Part shown: positions 17,199 to 24,439 of the stretch, one piece after another
Layout of the letters: every line of letters starts with the position of its first letter
Numbering within the stretch: the stretch's first letter is position 1
Source: Streptomyces albipurpureus
Lineage (GTDB): Bacteria > Actinomycetota > Actinomycetes > Streptomycetales > Streptomycetaceae
DNA: 64,000 bases
Reading direction: 5' to 3'
Assembly: GCF_023701525.1 (NCBI RefSeq)
Contig: NZ_JAMQAW010000036.1
Span: 366,102-430,101 of the forward strand
The notes under the pieces: generated by a model
Told to the model about the DNA's origin: nothing
The model's input: the letters and a program-made list of their open reading frames with translations, nothing else
Databases searched by the model: none
Translations under genes and position numbers: made by a program

Positions 17199-17522
17199 TC
17201 ACAGACGGCGCTTGCGCCCGACTGAGACCGCCAGCAAGCCCACCAGCCCCACGACGGCCACCGCCACCGGCACCAAGCGCTCCAGCCTGGGCGCGCCATC
17301 GGCCGAGACGAAGACCGACCTGACATCCGCCACCTTGCTGTTGACCGCGGCGAAGGCGCGTCCCGCGGTCCGGTCGACCGTCGAAGCCACCTTCGCCTTC
17401 GCATCGCCGACAATGGTCTTCGGGTGCACCCGCACCCCGATCTCGTCGAGGGTCTCGGCAAGCTGGTCGCGCCTGCGGACAATGTCCGCCTCGATCTGCG
17501 CAGGGGTCCTCGCGTCCGACAC
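17199..17522 (-). CDS. DUF3618 membrane protein
   Basis: A 107-residue protein with the DUF3618 N-terminal signature (RTPAQIEADIVRRRDQLAETLDEIGVRVHPKTI), an amphipathic helical middle, and one C-terminal membrane helix (VPVAVAVVGLVGLLAVSVG) followed by RKRRL. The family is common in actinobacteria and of unknown function. The GTG at 17522 starts the conserved domain. It is divergent from the peroxiredoxin gene, whose start lies 126 bases away. Confidence 0.88.
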   Translation of the reverse strand: MSDARTPAQIEADIVRRRDQLAETLDEIGVRVHPKTIVGDAKAKVASTVDRTAGRAFAAVNSKVADVRSVFVSADGAPRLERLVPVAVAVVGLVGLLAVSVGRKRRL

Positions 17523-17648
17523 CGCGCTGCCTCCGTGGTCGTGTCCGATTGGTTCCGTCGACAGTCTGTCAGCTCTACCGCGCACGTACCCCCCGGCACC
17601 CCTATTACGCTCGACGGCGTACACCCGCACGGCTTGACGAGGAGAACC

Positions 17649-18116
17649 ATGAGCGAGCGACTCCAGCCCGGCGATCCGGCCCCCGACTTCACCCTCCCCG
17701 ACGCGGACGGCAACGAGGTATCGCTCGCGTCCCACAAGGGCCGCAAGGTGATCGTGTACTTCTACCCGGCGGCGCTCACCCCCGGCTGCACCAAGCAGGC
17801 CTGTGACTTCACGGACAACCTGGAGCTGCTGGCCGACGCCGGCTATGACGTGATCGGCGTGTCGCCGGACAAGCCGGAGAAGCTGGCGAAGTTCCGGGAG
17901 AAGGAGAACCTGAAGGTCACCCTGGTCGGAGACCCGGAGAAATCAGTCCTTGAGGCCTACGGGGCGTACGGCGAGAAGAAGCTGTACGGAAAGGTCGTCA
18001 CGGGTGTCATCCGGTCCACGGTCGTGGTGGACGAGGAGGGCAAGGTGGAGCACGCGTTCTACAACGTGAAGGCGACCGGGCATGTCGCGAAGATCATCAA
18101 GGATCTGGGGATCTAA
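17649..18116 (+). CDS. bcp: Thioredoxin-dependent peroxiredoxin (BCP/PrxQ type)
   Basis: A 155-residue peroxiredoxin that reduces hydrogen peroxide and organic peroxides in the cytoplasm using thioredoxin. The peroxidatic Cys47 lies in YPAALTPGCTKQAC and the resolving Cys52 is five residues later, the PrxQ arrangement. GVSPDKPEKLAKFREKENL is also characteristic. A GAGGAG ribosome site precedes the ATG at 17649. It is transcribed alone; the next plus-strand genes follow after about 310 bases with strong hairpins. Confidence 0.95.
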   Translation: MSERLQPGDPAPDFTLPDADGNEVSLASHKGRKVIVYFYPAALTPGCTKQACDFTDNLELLADAGYDVIGVSPDKPEKLAKFREKENLKVTLVGDPEKSVLEAYGAYGEKKLYGKVVTGVIRSTVVVDEEGKVEHAFYNVKATGHVAKIIKDLGI

Positions 18117-18303
18117 ACCGCCGCTCCCCCTCGGCCCGCTCCCAGGTACGTCGACCGCGAGCGCCCGGGGGCTGAAGTGGCGCTCCGCTCGGGCCGTCGC
18201 GCCTGGGCGGGACGAGCCCCTCAGCAGCCCTGAGCGGAGCAAGCCTCCAGTCCCCGGCGAGCGGTTCCAGTGCCTGTGGGGATAACGGGCTTGACCGACT
18301 CTT

Positions 18304-18350
18304 CGGAATGGCCTGTCCCACTTCCAGTGGAAGCGGGACAGGCCATTCCG
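18304..18350 (+). promoter_or_regulatory. Long perfect hairpin upstream of the HNH pair
   Basis: A perfect 16-base stem (18304-18319 with 18335-18350) encloses a 15-base segment that itself contains CTTCC-AGT-GGAAG, so the whole 47 bases fold into one almost unbroken rod. It lies 188 bases after the bcp stop and 78 bases before the first HNH gene. It may end the bcp transcript or control the HNH genes. Confidence 0.75.
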
Positions 18351-18353
18351 AAT

Positions 18354-18373
18354 TTCGGACGTAACTGTCCGAA
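18354..18373 (+). promoter_or_regulatory. Second inverted repeat before the HNH pair
   Basis: TTCGGAC (18354-18360) and GTCCGAA (18367-18373) form a 7-base inverted repeat with a 6-base gap, directly after the long hairpin. It looks like a protein operator or an extra stem. Confidence 0.45.
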
Positions 18374-18428
18374 TGTCGGTTCGTTACTCCATTCGGGTCG
18401 CGAAAGCGCGACCGGGACGGAGAAGACC

Positions 18429-19097
18429 ATGAGCGCCAGCCCGTACACACGGGAGCGCCTCACCGAGGCCGCCGCATCGAGCCAGACCCTGACCGAGGCA
18501 TTGATCAGACTCGGCGTCGACCCCAGGAGCCCGACCCGGAAGTACCTCAGCGAGCGGATGCGCAGGCTGGGGATACCCACCGGCCACTTCGAACGCGAAG
18601 GGGCGCGCTGGACGAGAGAGGTCCTTGAGCCGGCGGTGGCGGCGTCGACGAGCGTCTGCGAGGTGTTACGACGTCTCGGGATCGAGGTGGTGGGCGGTCA
18701 CCACACCCACATCAGTCGCCGGATCAAGGCATTGGGAATCGACACCTCGCACTTTCGACCTCAACAGCACAAGGGGAAAGGCGAACGCCGCGCCCCGAGA
18801 GCGGTGCTGGAGGAGCAGCCGGCTGAGACGGCGCGGCGCATTCCCAGCAAGCGGCTGAAGCGCGCACTCACCGCAAGGGGCATCCCCCAGCGCTGCGCCT
18901 TGTGCGGCACCGGTCCCCTGTGGCGCGGGCGGCCGCTGCCCCTGGAGGTCGATCACATCGATGGGAACTGGCGGAACAACCGGATGGAGAACTTACGCAT
19001 TCTCTGTCCCAACTGTCACTCGGCCACGGATAACTACCGCGGTCGCGGCAAGCACCGGCGGGCCGGAGCCGGCCGCGGGACCGAGGCGAGTCGATGA
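18429..19097 (+). CDS. HNH endonuclease-like protein with duplicated reader repeats, first of pair
   Basis: A 222-residue protein. The C-terminal HNH/His-Me-type domain has a zinc pair CALC (156-159) and CPNC (193-196) around DHIDGN (175-180). The N-terminal half contains two copies of a roughly 40-residue helical unit (about 9-54 and 63-109), each ending in LGI-x-T-x-HF. These look like helix-turn-helix DNA-reading repeats. The gene overlaps its neighbour by 4 bases (ATGA). I recognise HNH family membership but not a characterised function; a site-specific nuclease of mobile or defence type is plausible. The start at 18429 begins the first repeat; no strong ribosome site is seen. Confidence 0.85.
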   Translation: MSASPYTRERLTEAAASSQTLTEALIRLGVDPRSPTRKYLSERMRRLGIPTGHFEREGARWTREVLEPAVAASTSVCEVLRRLGIEVVGGHHTHISRRIKALGIDTSHFRPQQHKGKGERRAPRAVLEEQPAETARRIPSKRLKRALTARGIPQRCALCGTGPLWRGRPLPLEVDHIDGNWRNNRMENLRILCPNCHSATDNYRGRGKHRRAGAGRGTEASR

Positions 19098-19753
19098 GTC
19101 CAGCAGCCCTGCGATACCCGCCCGCGCGGTTGAGGATCGCGGCGAAGACCTGCGCGGACATCGACGAAGTCATCGCATTCTTCGGCACCCCGCCCTATGA
19201 GGGTCTGCGGAGACATCTTCACCGCTGCTTCCAGCAGCACGGCATAGACATCTCGCATTTCCGGCCCCGGCGACGGCGTAGCGGTCCACCTCCTTCCAGC
19301 GCCGAACTGCGCACGGCGGTAGCGGCTTCGGTGTCCTTGGCCGAGACACTGAGACGACTCGATCGACTGGACAACGGGTCCCAGCGAGCCGCTCTGCGGA
19401 GATGGATAACGCAGGAGTCCCTTTCCACCTCTCACTTCCTGGGGCAGGCACACCAGCGAGACAGGGCGGCCACCACACCGAGGAAGACCGCGGACCGCAT
19501 CCTCACCAAGCGGGACGGCGGCCGCCGCACGAAGACGGCCCGGCTGCGCCGGGCGCTCCATGAGCTCGGGCTGCCCGAGCGATGCGCTGAGTGCGGCAGC
19601 GGAGCCGAGTGGCAGGGCAAGCGCATGACCCTGGAGATCGACCACATCAACGGCGACCGGCTGGATGATCGCGCGCAGAATCTGCGTCTGCTCTGCCCCA
19701 ACTGTCATGCGATCACCAGCACATGGTGCAGAGGCGGTAGATCCCGTAGCTGA
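19094..19753 (+). CDS. HNH endonuclease-like protein with duplicated reader repeats, second of pair
   Basis: A 219-residue paralogue of the preceding protein. It has the same plan: two N-terminal helical repeats (about 11-56 and 71-115) ending DISHF and STSHF, a basic linker, and an HNH domain with CAEC (164-167), DHINGD (183-188) and CPNC (201-204). The start ATG overlaps the stop of the first gene (ATGA), so the two are translated together. Sequence identity between the two is limited outside the motifs, so this is an old duplication, possibly making a heterodimer that reads two half-sites. The tRNA-Leu gene follows 55 bases later. Confidence 0.85.
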   Translation: MSPAALRYPPARLRIAAKTCADIDEVIAFFGTPPYEGLRRHLHRCFQQHGIDISHFRPRRRRSGPPPSSAELRTAVAASVSLAETLRRLDRLDNGSQRAALRRWITQESLSTSHFLGQAHQRDRAATTPRKTADRILTKRDGGRRTKTARLRRALHELGLPERCAECGSGAEWQGKRMTLEIDHINGDRLDDRAQNLRLLCPNCHAITSTWCRGGRSRS

Positions 19754-19808
19754 CAGCGGAACCGGGACGCGAAAACGCCCGACCAGCCGCTACCATGACA
19801 GGTGACCA

Positions 19809-19892
19809 GCGGCCGTGGCGGAATTGGCCTACGCGCGACATTTAGGATGTCGTGGGAGAAATCCCTTGAGGGTTCGAGTCCCTCCGGCCGCA
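19809..19892 (+). tRNA. tRNA-Leu (anticodon UAG)
   Basis: An 84-base class II tRNA. The acceptor arms GCGGCCG and CGGCCGC pair fully, with A73. The anticodon stem CGACA/TGTCG closes loop TTTAGGA, giving anticodon UAG. There is a long variable arm, and the T arm contains GGTTCGAGTCC. CCA is not directly encoded after A73. A terminator hairpin follows at once. Confidence 0.95.
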
Positions 19893-19899
19893 CACCATG

Positions 19900-19925
19900 A
19901 AGGGCGCCCCCACCGGGGCGCCCTT
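19900..19925. terminator. Terminator between tRNA-Leu and rdgB
   Basis: An 11-base perfect stem (19900-19910 with 19915-19925) with loop CACC, flanked by A and T bases, lies between two convergent transcription units and can serve both. Confidence 0.8.
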
Positions 19926-19937
19926 CGCTTTGCGGGT

Positions 19938-20540
19938 TCAGTTCAGCAGTTCGCGGACCGCGGGAACCAGTGCCCGGAAGGCCTTCCCCCGGTGGCTGAT
20001 CGCGTTCTTCTCCGCCGGGCTCAGCTCCGCGGCCGTGCGGGTCTCGCCCGCCGGCTGGAGGATCGGGTCGTAGCCGAAGCCATGCGTCCCGGTGGGGATA
20101 TGGCGCAGGGTGCCGGGCATGCGGCCCTCCACGACGCGTTCGGTGCCGTCGGGCAGTGCGAGTGCGGCCGCGCAGAAGAAGTGAGCGCCCCGGTGTTCCG
20201 GGGCGATGTCGGAGAGCTGGGCGAGCAGCAGGTTGAGGTTGGCGGTGTCGTCGCCGTGGGTGCCGGCCCAGCGGGCGGAGAAGATGCCGGGCGCGCCGCC
20301 GAGGACGTCGACACAGAGGCCGGAGTCGTCGGCGACGGCGGGTAGGCCGGTTGCCTGGGCGAGGGCGTGCGCCTTCAGCAGGGCGTTCTCGGCGAAGGTG
20401 GTGCCGGTTTCCTTGACGTCGGGGATCTGGGGGTAGGCATCCGCGCCGACGAGTTCATGCGGTAGTCCCGCGTCGGCGAGGATGGCCCTGAGTTCGGTGA
20501 TCTTCCCGGTGTTGCGGGTGGCGAGGATGAGACGGGTCAT
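19938..20540 (-). CDS. rdgB: RdgB/HAM1 family XTP/dITP pyrophosphatase
   Basis: A 200-residue house-cleaning nucleotide pyrophosphatase that hydrolyses dITP, XTP and ITP to monophosphates, keeping deaminated purines out of DNA and RNA. Family motifs are intact: LATRNTGKITEL at the N-terminus, TFAENALLKA, the VADDSGLCVDVLGGAPGIFSARWAG block, and FGYDPI and ISHRGKAF near the end. It is in the same orientation as rph, with a lipoprotein gene between them; in many bacteria rph and rdgB are adjacent and co-transcribed. Confidence 0.96.
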   Translation of the reverse strand: MTRLILATRNTGKITELRAILADAGLPHELVGADAYPQIPDVKETGTTFAENALLKAHALAQATGLPAVADDSGLCVDVLGGAPGIFSARWAGTHGDDTANLNLLLAQLSDIAPEHRGAHFFCAAALALPDGTERVVEGRMPGTLRHIPTGTHGFGYDPILQPAGETRTAAELSPAEKNAISHRGKAFRALVPAVRELLN

Positions 20541-20583
20541 GCCCCGATTATCCGGGTGCGTCCAGCCGTGGTGGTGGTGTGGG

Positions 20584-20967
20584 TCAGGGGGTGCAGACCT
20601 TGCCGATTTCGGATGCGGCGTCGGTGACCGGTGTGAGGTCGGGGGTGGCGTCTCCGCCTTCGATCGACTTGCGGACGTTGTCGACGCCGGCGTTGAGGTC
20701 GTCGACGGCCTTGGTCAGGTCGGCGTTGTCGGTCTTGTCGCTCAGGCTGTCGAGTTCTTTGTCGATGTCGTCGAGGGCCTGGCGGGCCTGGGTGGGGTCT
20801 TCGGTCGCGTTGGAGGCGGCCTGGGTCAGCTTGTCGACGCTGGTCGCGATGGCCTCGGCGGTCTCCACGCAGTCGAGTGCCTTGTCGATGGCGCTACAGC
20901 CGACGGTGATCGGCACTATGAGTGCGGCGGTGGCGAGCGTGAGTGCGATACGGCGGCGCGCAGACAT
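20584..20967 (-). CDS. Small lipoprotein
   Basis: A 127-residue exported protein with a type II signal peptide; the lipobox VGCS places the lipidated Cys at residue 24. The mature part is helical and rich in Asp, Leu and Thr, with heptad-like spacing (LDDIDKELDSLSDKTDNADLTKAVDDLNAGVDNV) that suggests a helical bundle or coiled coil. No catalytic motif is visible and no function is known to me. It has a GGGAGGG ribosome site and lies between rph and rdgB on the same strand. Confidence 0.88.
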   Translation of the reverse strand: MSARRRIALTLATAALIVPITVGCSAIDKALDCVETAEAIATSVDKLTQAASNATEDPTQARQALDDIDKELDSLSDKTDNADLTKAVDDLNAGVDNVRKSIEGGDATPDLTPVTDAASEIGKVCTP

Positions 20968-20990
20968 GGACGGTCCCTCCCGGATACGGC

Positions 20991-21018
20991 CGGGCGCACG
21001 GTTTGGCCCGTGCGCCCG
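20991..21018 (-). terminator. Hairpin between rph and the lipoprotein gene
   Basis: An 11-base perfect stem with a 6-base loop (TTTGGC on the plus strand) lies 136 bases past the rph stop and 23 bases before the lipoprotein start. It may end the rph message or lie in the lipoprotein leader. Confidence 0.55.
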
Positions 21019-21153
21019 TGTCGGTAACGACGCCCGCTGGGGCGTTCTTGGTTGCTTCTTTACCCAGCCCGGTGGTCGGTCAGCTTTCCGTCGGCTGCCT
21101 CTGACACTTGTGGGCGTGGTGTCGCCCGTGTGTTCGCCGGGTTTGCGGGTGGG

Positions 21154-21894
21154 TCAGTTGGTCGGCTCGGTGCGGCCGAGTGCTTCGAGCTGGAGGGTTC
21201 CGAGGTCGGTGCAGCCGACGGTGGCCAGGTCGAGGAGGGCGTTGAGTTCCTTGCGGTCGAAGGGCTCGGCTTCGGCGGTGCCCTGGACTTCGACGAAGCG
21301 GCCGTCGCCGGTGCAGACGACGTTCATGTCGGTGTCGGCGCGGACGTCTTCTTCGTAGCAGAGGTCGAGGAGGGGGACGCCGTCGACGATGCCCACGGAT
21401 ACGGCTGCGACGGTGCCGGTGAGGGGTTTGCGTCCGGCTCGTACGAGCTTCTTCTGCTGGGCCCAGGCGACGGCGTCGGCGAGTGCTACGTAGGCTCCGG
21501 TGATGGCGGCGGTTCGGGTGCCGCCGTCGGCTTGGAGGACGTCGCAGTCGAGGACGATCGTGTTCTCGCCGAGGGCTTTGTAGTCGATGACGGCTCTCAG
21601 GGATCGGCCGATGAGGCGGCTGATCTCATGGGTGCGGCCGCCGATCTTGCCGCGTACTGATTCTCGGTCGCCGCGGGTGTTGGTGGCGCGCGGGAGCATC
21701 GAGTATTCGGCGGTGACCCAGCCTTCGCCGCTGCCCTTGCGCCAGCGCGGTACGCCCTCGGTGACGGAGGCGGTGCAGAAGACCTTGGTGTCGCCGAAGG
21801 AGATGAGGACGGAGCCCTCGGCGTGCTTGCTCCAGCCGCGCTGGATGGTGACCGGGCGGAGCTGTTCGGGCGTACGGCCGTCGATACGAGACAT
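21154..21894 (-). CDS. rph: Ribonuclease PH
   Basis: A 246-residue phosphorolytic 3'-5' exoribonuclease that trims the 3' ends of tRNA precursors and other RNAs. The family blocks are present: [69 protein letters not shown], and the C-terminal [22 protein letters not shown]. The enzyme forms a hexameric ring. The ATG at 21894 ([11 protein letters not shown]) starts the conserved region. Confidence 0.97.
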   Translation of the reverse strand: MSRIDGRTPEQLRPVTIQRGWSKHAEGSVLISFGDTKVFCTASVTEGVPRWRKGSGEGWVTAEYSMLPRATNTRGDRESVRGKIGGRTHEISRLIGRSLRAVIDYKALGENTIVLDCDVLQADGGTRTAAITGAYVALADAVAWAQQKKLVRAGRKPLTGTVAAVSVGIVDGVPLLDLCYEEDVRADTDMNVVCTGDGRFVEVQGTAEAEPFDRKELNALLDLATVGCTDLGTLQLEALGRTEPTN

Positions 21895-21992
21895 GGCGTT
21901 GAGCCTATCGGCTGCGCGGAAGGGCCCCATCCCATCGGAATGAGGCCTTCCGGAAGCCGGTGTGGGGGGGTTCTGGCCGGGTGGGGCTCAGC

Positions 21993-22226
21993 TCACATCA
22001 TGTCTTCGATGTCGGCGGCGATCGGGTCGGCGTCGGTGCCGATCACGACCTGGATCGCGGTGCCCATCTTGACGACTCCGTGGGCGCCTGCGGCCTTGAG
22101 GGCGGCTTCGTCGACCTTGGCCGGGTCGATGACCTCGGTGCGGAGGCGGGTGATGCAGCCCTCGATCTCCTCGATGTTCTCGATTCCACCGAGCCCGGCG
22201 ACGATCTTTTCAGCCTTGCTGGCCAT
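21993..22226 (-). CDS. nagF: PTS glucose/N-acetylglucosamine EIIB protein
   Basis: A 77-residue free-standing EIIB domain. The phosphorylated Cys24 lies in IEEIEGCITRLR, the usual EIIB-Glc motif. It passes phosphate from the soluble EIIA to the sugar carried by the EIIC permeases encoded next to it. In Streptomyces coelicolor the same arrangement (NagF with NagE1 and NagE2) handles N-acetylglucosamine, with EIIA encoded elsewhere. It is divergent from the first EIIC gene, and a dre operator lies in the shared upstream region. Confidence 0.93.
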   Translation of the reverse strand: MASKAEKIVAGLGGIENIEEIEGCITRLRTEVIDPAKVDEAALKAAGAHGVVKMGTAIQVVIGTDADPIAADIEDMM

Positions 22227-22454
22227 GTCTTCTCCCTGCGTTCCAAGGGCACCTTGAGGGGGTGCCCAGTGCTGCGTCGGCCCACCACTGGTCCGCTTCG
22301 TCACGGTAACGCACGGTTGGCCCATCTTCACGGGCGAGTGACTACCCCATCGCTCATGATGACGATCACCGGTGTTCCGTACCTGGCCGAGACCGAGATT
22401 TCCTGAGGCCGAGGAACCTGACCTCAGCCATGGGCGGCCCGGGGGCATACCGCG

Positions 22455-22470
22455 ACTGGTCTACACCAGA
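22455..22470. promoter_or_regulatory. DasR operator (dre site) upstream of the first EIIC gene
   Basis: ACTGGTCTACACCAGA closely matches the palindromic dre consensus bound by the GntR regulator DasR. It lies 42 bases before the EIIC start and also upstream of the divergent nagF. Confidence 0.85.
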
Positions 22471-22511
22471 CCGCGACCGCTGCCAAACAGGCCAGTTCCG
22501 GGAGGACGCCG

Positions 22512-23810
22512 ATGAGCTCCGAGAGCGCTGCCGTCAGACCACAGCCCTCTTGGGGCAGCAAGCTGTTCCAGGGACTCCAGAAGATGGGGCGCAGCCTCCA
22601 GCTCCCCATTGCGGTGCTGCCCGCGGCGGGCATTCTCAATCGGCTGGGGCAGCCGGATGTCTTCGGCTCGGACGGGCTGGGCTGGAACGATGTCGCCAAG
22701 GTGATGGCGGGTGCGGGTGGCGCGCTGCTGGATTCCAACATCGGTCTGCCGCTGCTGTTCTGTGTCGGTGTCGCGATCGGCATGGCGAAGAAGTCGGATG
22801 GCTCCACGGCGCTGGCCGCGGTGGCGGGTTTCCTCGTCTACTACAACGTGCTGCGTCAGTTTCCCGCGGACTGTCCCGACCAGGCGCAGGCGGTGGCGAC
22901 GGGCTGCCAGGCGCCGGACAACTCGGTCGCGGCCTTCACTTATCAGAACCCGGGGGTCTTCGGCGGCATTGTGATGGGTCTGCTGGCCGCGTATTTCTGG
23001 CAGCGCTACCACCGCACCAAGTTGGTGGACTGGCTGGGCTTCTTCAATGGCCGCCGGCTCGTCCCGATCATCATGTCCTTCGTGGCCATCGGCGTCGCGG
23101 TGCTCTCCTTGTGGGTCTGGCCGCCGGTCGGCCGCGGTCTGGAGAGTTTCAGTGACTGGCTGGTGGATCTCGGGCCGTGGGGTTCGGGCATCTTCGGTGT
23201 CACCAACCGGGCGTTGCTCGTCATCGGATTGCACCAGTTCCTGAATGTGCCGATCTGGTTTCAGCTGGGCAGCTACACCAAGCCGGACGGCACGGTGGTG
23301 CACGGCGATATCTCGATGTTCCTCGCGGGCGATCCTGATGCGGGTCAGTTCACCACGGGCTTCTTCCCCATCATGATGTTCGCCCTACCGGCGGCCGCAC
23401 TGGCCATCACGCACTGTGCGCGACCGCATCGGCGCAAGGAGATCGGTGGTCTGATGCTGTCGGTGGCGCTGACCTCATTCGTCACGGGTATCACCGAACC
23501 GCTGGAGTACTCATTCCTCTTCGTCGCACCGGCGCTGTATGCGGTTCATGCGGTCCTCACCGGTGCTTCTATGGCCCTGACCTGGGCATTGGGGGTAAAG
23601 GACGGCTTCAGTTTCTCGGCCGGTCTCATCGACTACGTCATCAACTGGTCGCTTGCGACAAAACCCTGGTTGATCATTCCCATCGGTCTTGGTTTCGCCC
23701 TCGTGTATTACGTGGTCTTCCGGTTCGCGATCATCAAATTCAACATCCCCACGCCGGGCCGGGAACCGGAGGAAGTGGGCGAGGAGATGGAACGTGAGAA
23801 CGTGAAGTAG
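22512..23810 (+). CDS. nagE1: PTS N-acetylglucosamine/glucose EIIC permease (NagE1-like)
   Basis: A 432-residue EIIC membrane protein of the glucose/GlcNAc family with about ten membrane helices. It has the family landmarks LPIAVLPAAGILNRLG, GIAMAKKSDGSTALAA-like sequence (IGMAKKSDGSTALAAVAGFLVY), FGVTNRALLVIGLHQFLN and SFVTGITEPLEYSF, where Glu of ITEPLE contributes to the sugar site. EIIA and EIIB domains are absent; NagF supplies EIIB. A GGGAGG ribosome site precedes the ATG. Its dre site indicates repression by DasR, relieved by GlcN-6-phosphate. Confidence 0.92.
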   Translation: MSSESAAVRPQPSWGSKLFQGLQKMGRSLQLPIAVLPAAGILNRLGQPDVFGSDGLGWNDVAKVMAGAGGALLDSNIGLPLLFCVGVAIGMAKKSDGSTALAAVAGFLVYYNVLRQFPADCPDQAQAVATGCQAPDNSVAAFTYQNPGVFGGIVMGLLAAYFWQRYHRTKLVDWLGFFNGRRLVPIIMSFVAIGVAVLSLWVWPPVGRGLESFSDWLVDLGPWGSGIFGVTNRALLVIGLHQFLNVPIWFQLGSYTKPDGTVVHGDISMFLAGDPDAGQFTTGFFPIMMFALPAAALAITHCARPHRRKEIGGLMLSVALTSFVTGITEPLEYSFLFVAPALYAVHAVLTGASMALTWALGVKDGFSFSAGLIDYVINWSLATKPWLIIPIGLGFALVYYVVFRFAIIKFNIPTPGREPEEVGEEMERENVK

Positions 23811-24326
23811 ACGTACCGCGGGAGGGCCCATGGATCGATGGACAGCGGGTCCCGCCAGGGGAAAGGTGTCGCGGATCCAGGCCAGGGGCGAGGGTCGCGG
23901 CAGATGGGCGCAGGGCGTGGGCTGTTGAGGTGATGGCGGCGGAAGGGCCGGAGCGCCGAGAGCCGTGTGGCGGTAGCGGGTTTCCGGGTGAGCCCGGGTG
24001 GCGGGTTCGGGGATTCATGGCTGGCCTCTCGGCCCCGTCGGTATGTTGAGGCTCCGTCAGGGTTCGGCGCGATGGATGCGTCAGACGTGCGGATGAGAAA
24101 CGGCGGCATGGGTTTTTCCTGCGGCCTTCGCCTCCTTGGCGGTCACCGCTTCGACGGCGCGCCCGCGCCGGTTATTGGAGACCGGGCAGCCTCTCCGATC
24201 AAGATCGGAAGAGTATTTCCATCCGGGAAGCACTCCGCCCCGCGGTGGGGGAATTCACCTACATCACCTACCGCGGGGCCAATTCGGCGCTATTCATCTG
24301 TTCCTTATCCCTCCCCCGCATGCTAA

Positions 24327-24342
24327 AAAGGTCTACACCAGT
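24327..24342. promoter_or_regulatory. DasR operator 1 upstream of nagE2
   Basis: AAAGGTCTACACCAGT matches the dre core, with a degenerate left end. It is one base from the second site. Confidence 0.75.
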
Positions 24343-24343
24343 A

Positions 24344-24359
24344 ACTGGTTTAGACCACG
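24344..24359. promoter_or_regulatory. DasR operator 2 upstream of nagE2
   Basis: ACTGGTTTAGACCACG is a good dre site. Its centre is 17 bases from that of the first site, so two DasR dimers could bind side by side. Confidence 0.82.
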
Positions 24360-24439
24360 AGCCCGTCGTGTCCCCCTGGTAGACGCCGCCTCCCGTCCCC
24401 CTGTCCCCTTGCGGCGCCTTGCTCTCCTGGAGGAAGTTG

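Larger units (their letters stand above)
23811..24439. other. Leader and promoter region between the two EIIC genes, 629 bases
   Basis: It contains two dre sites close to its right end and no credible gene. The long distance and the dre pair show that the second EIIC gene has its own DasR-controlled promoter. Confidence 0.6.

Noticed and set aside
19809-19892. Integration site of a mobile element in tRNA-Leu
   Set aside because: No integrase gene and no duplicated tRNA 3' end were found within the window.
23967-24326. Open frame of 119 codons in the leader of the second EIIC gene
   Set aside because: No ribosome site or family resemblance, and it runs up to the operator region of nagE2.
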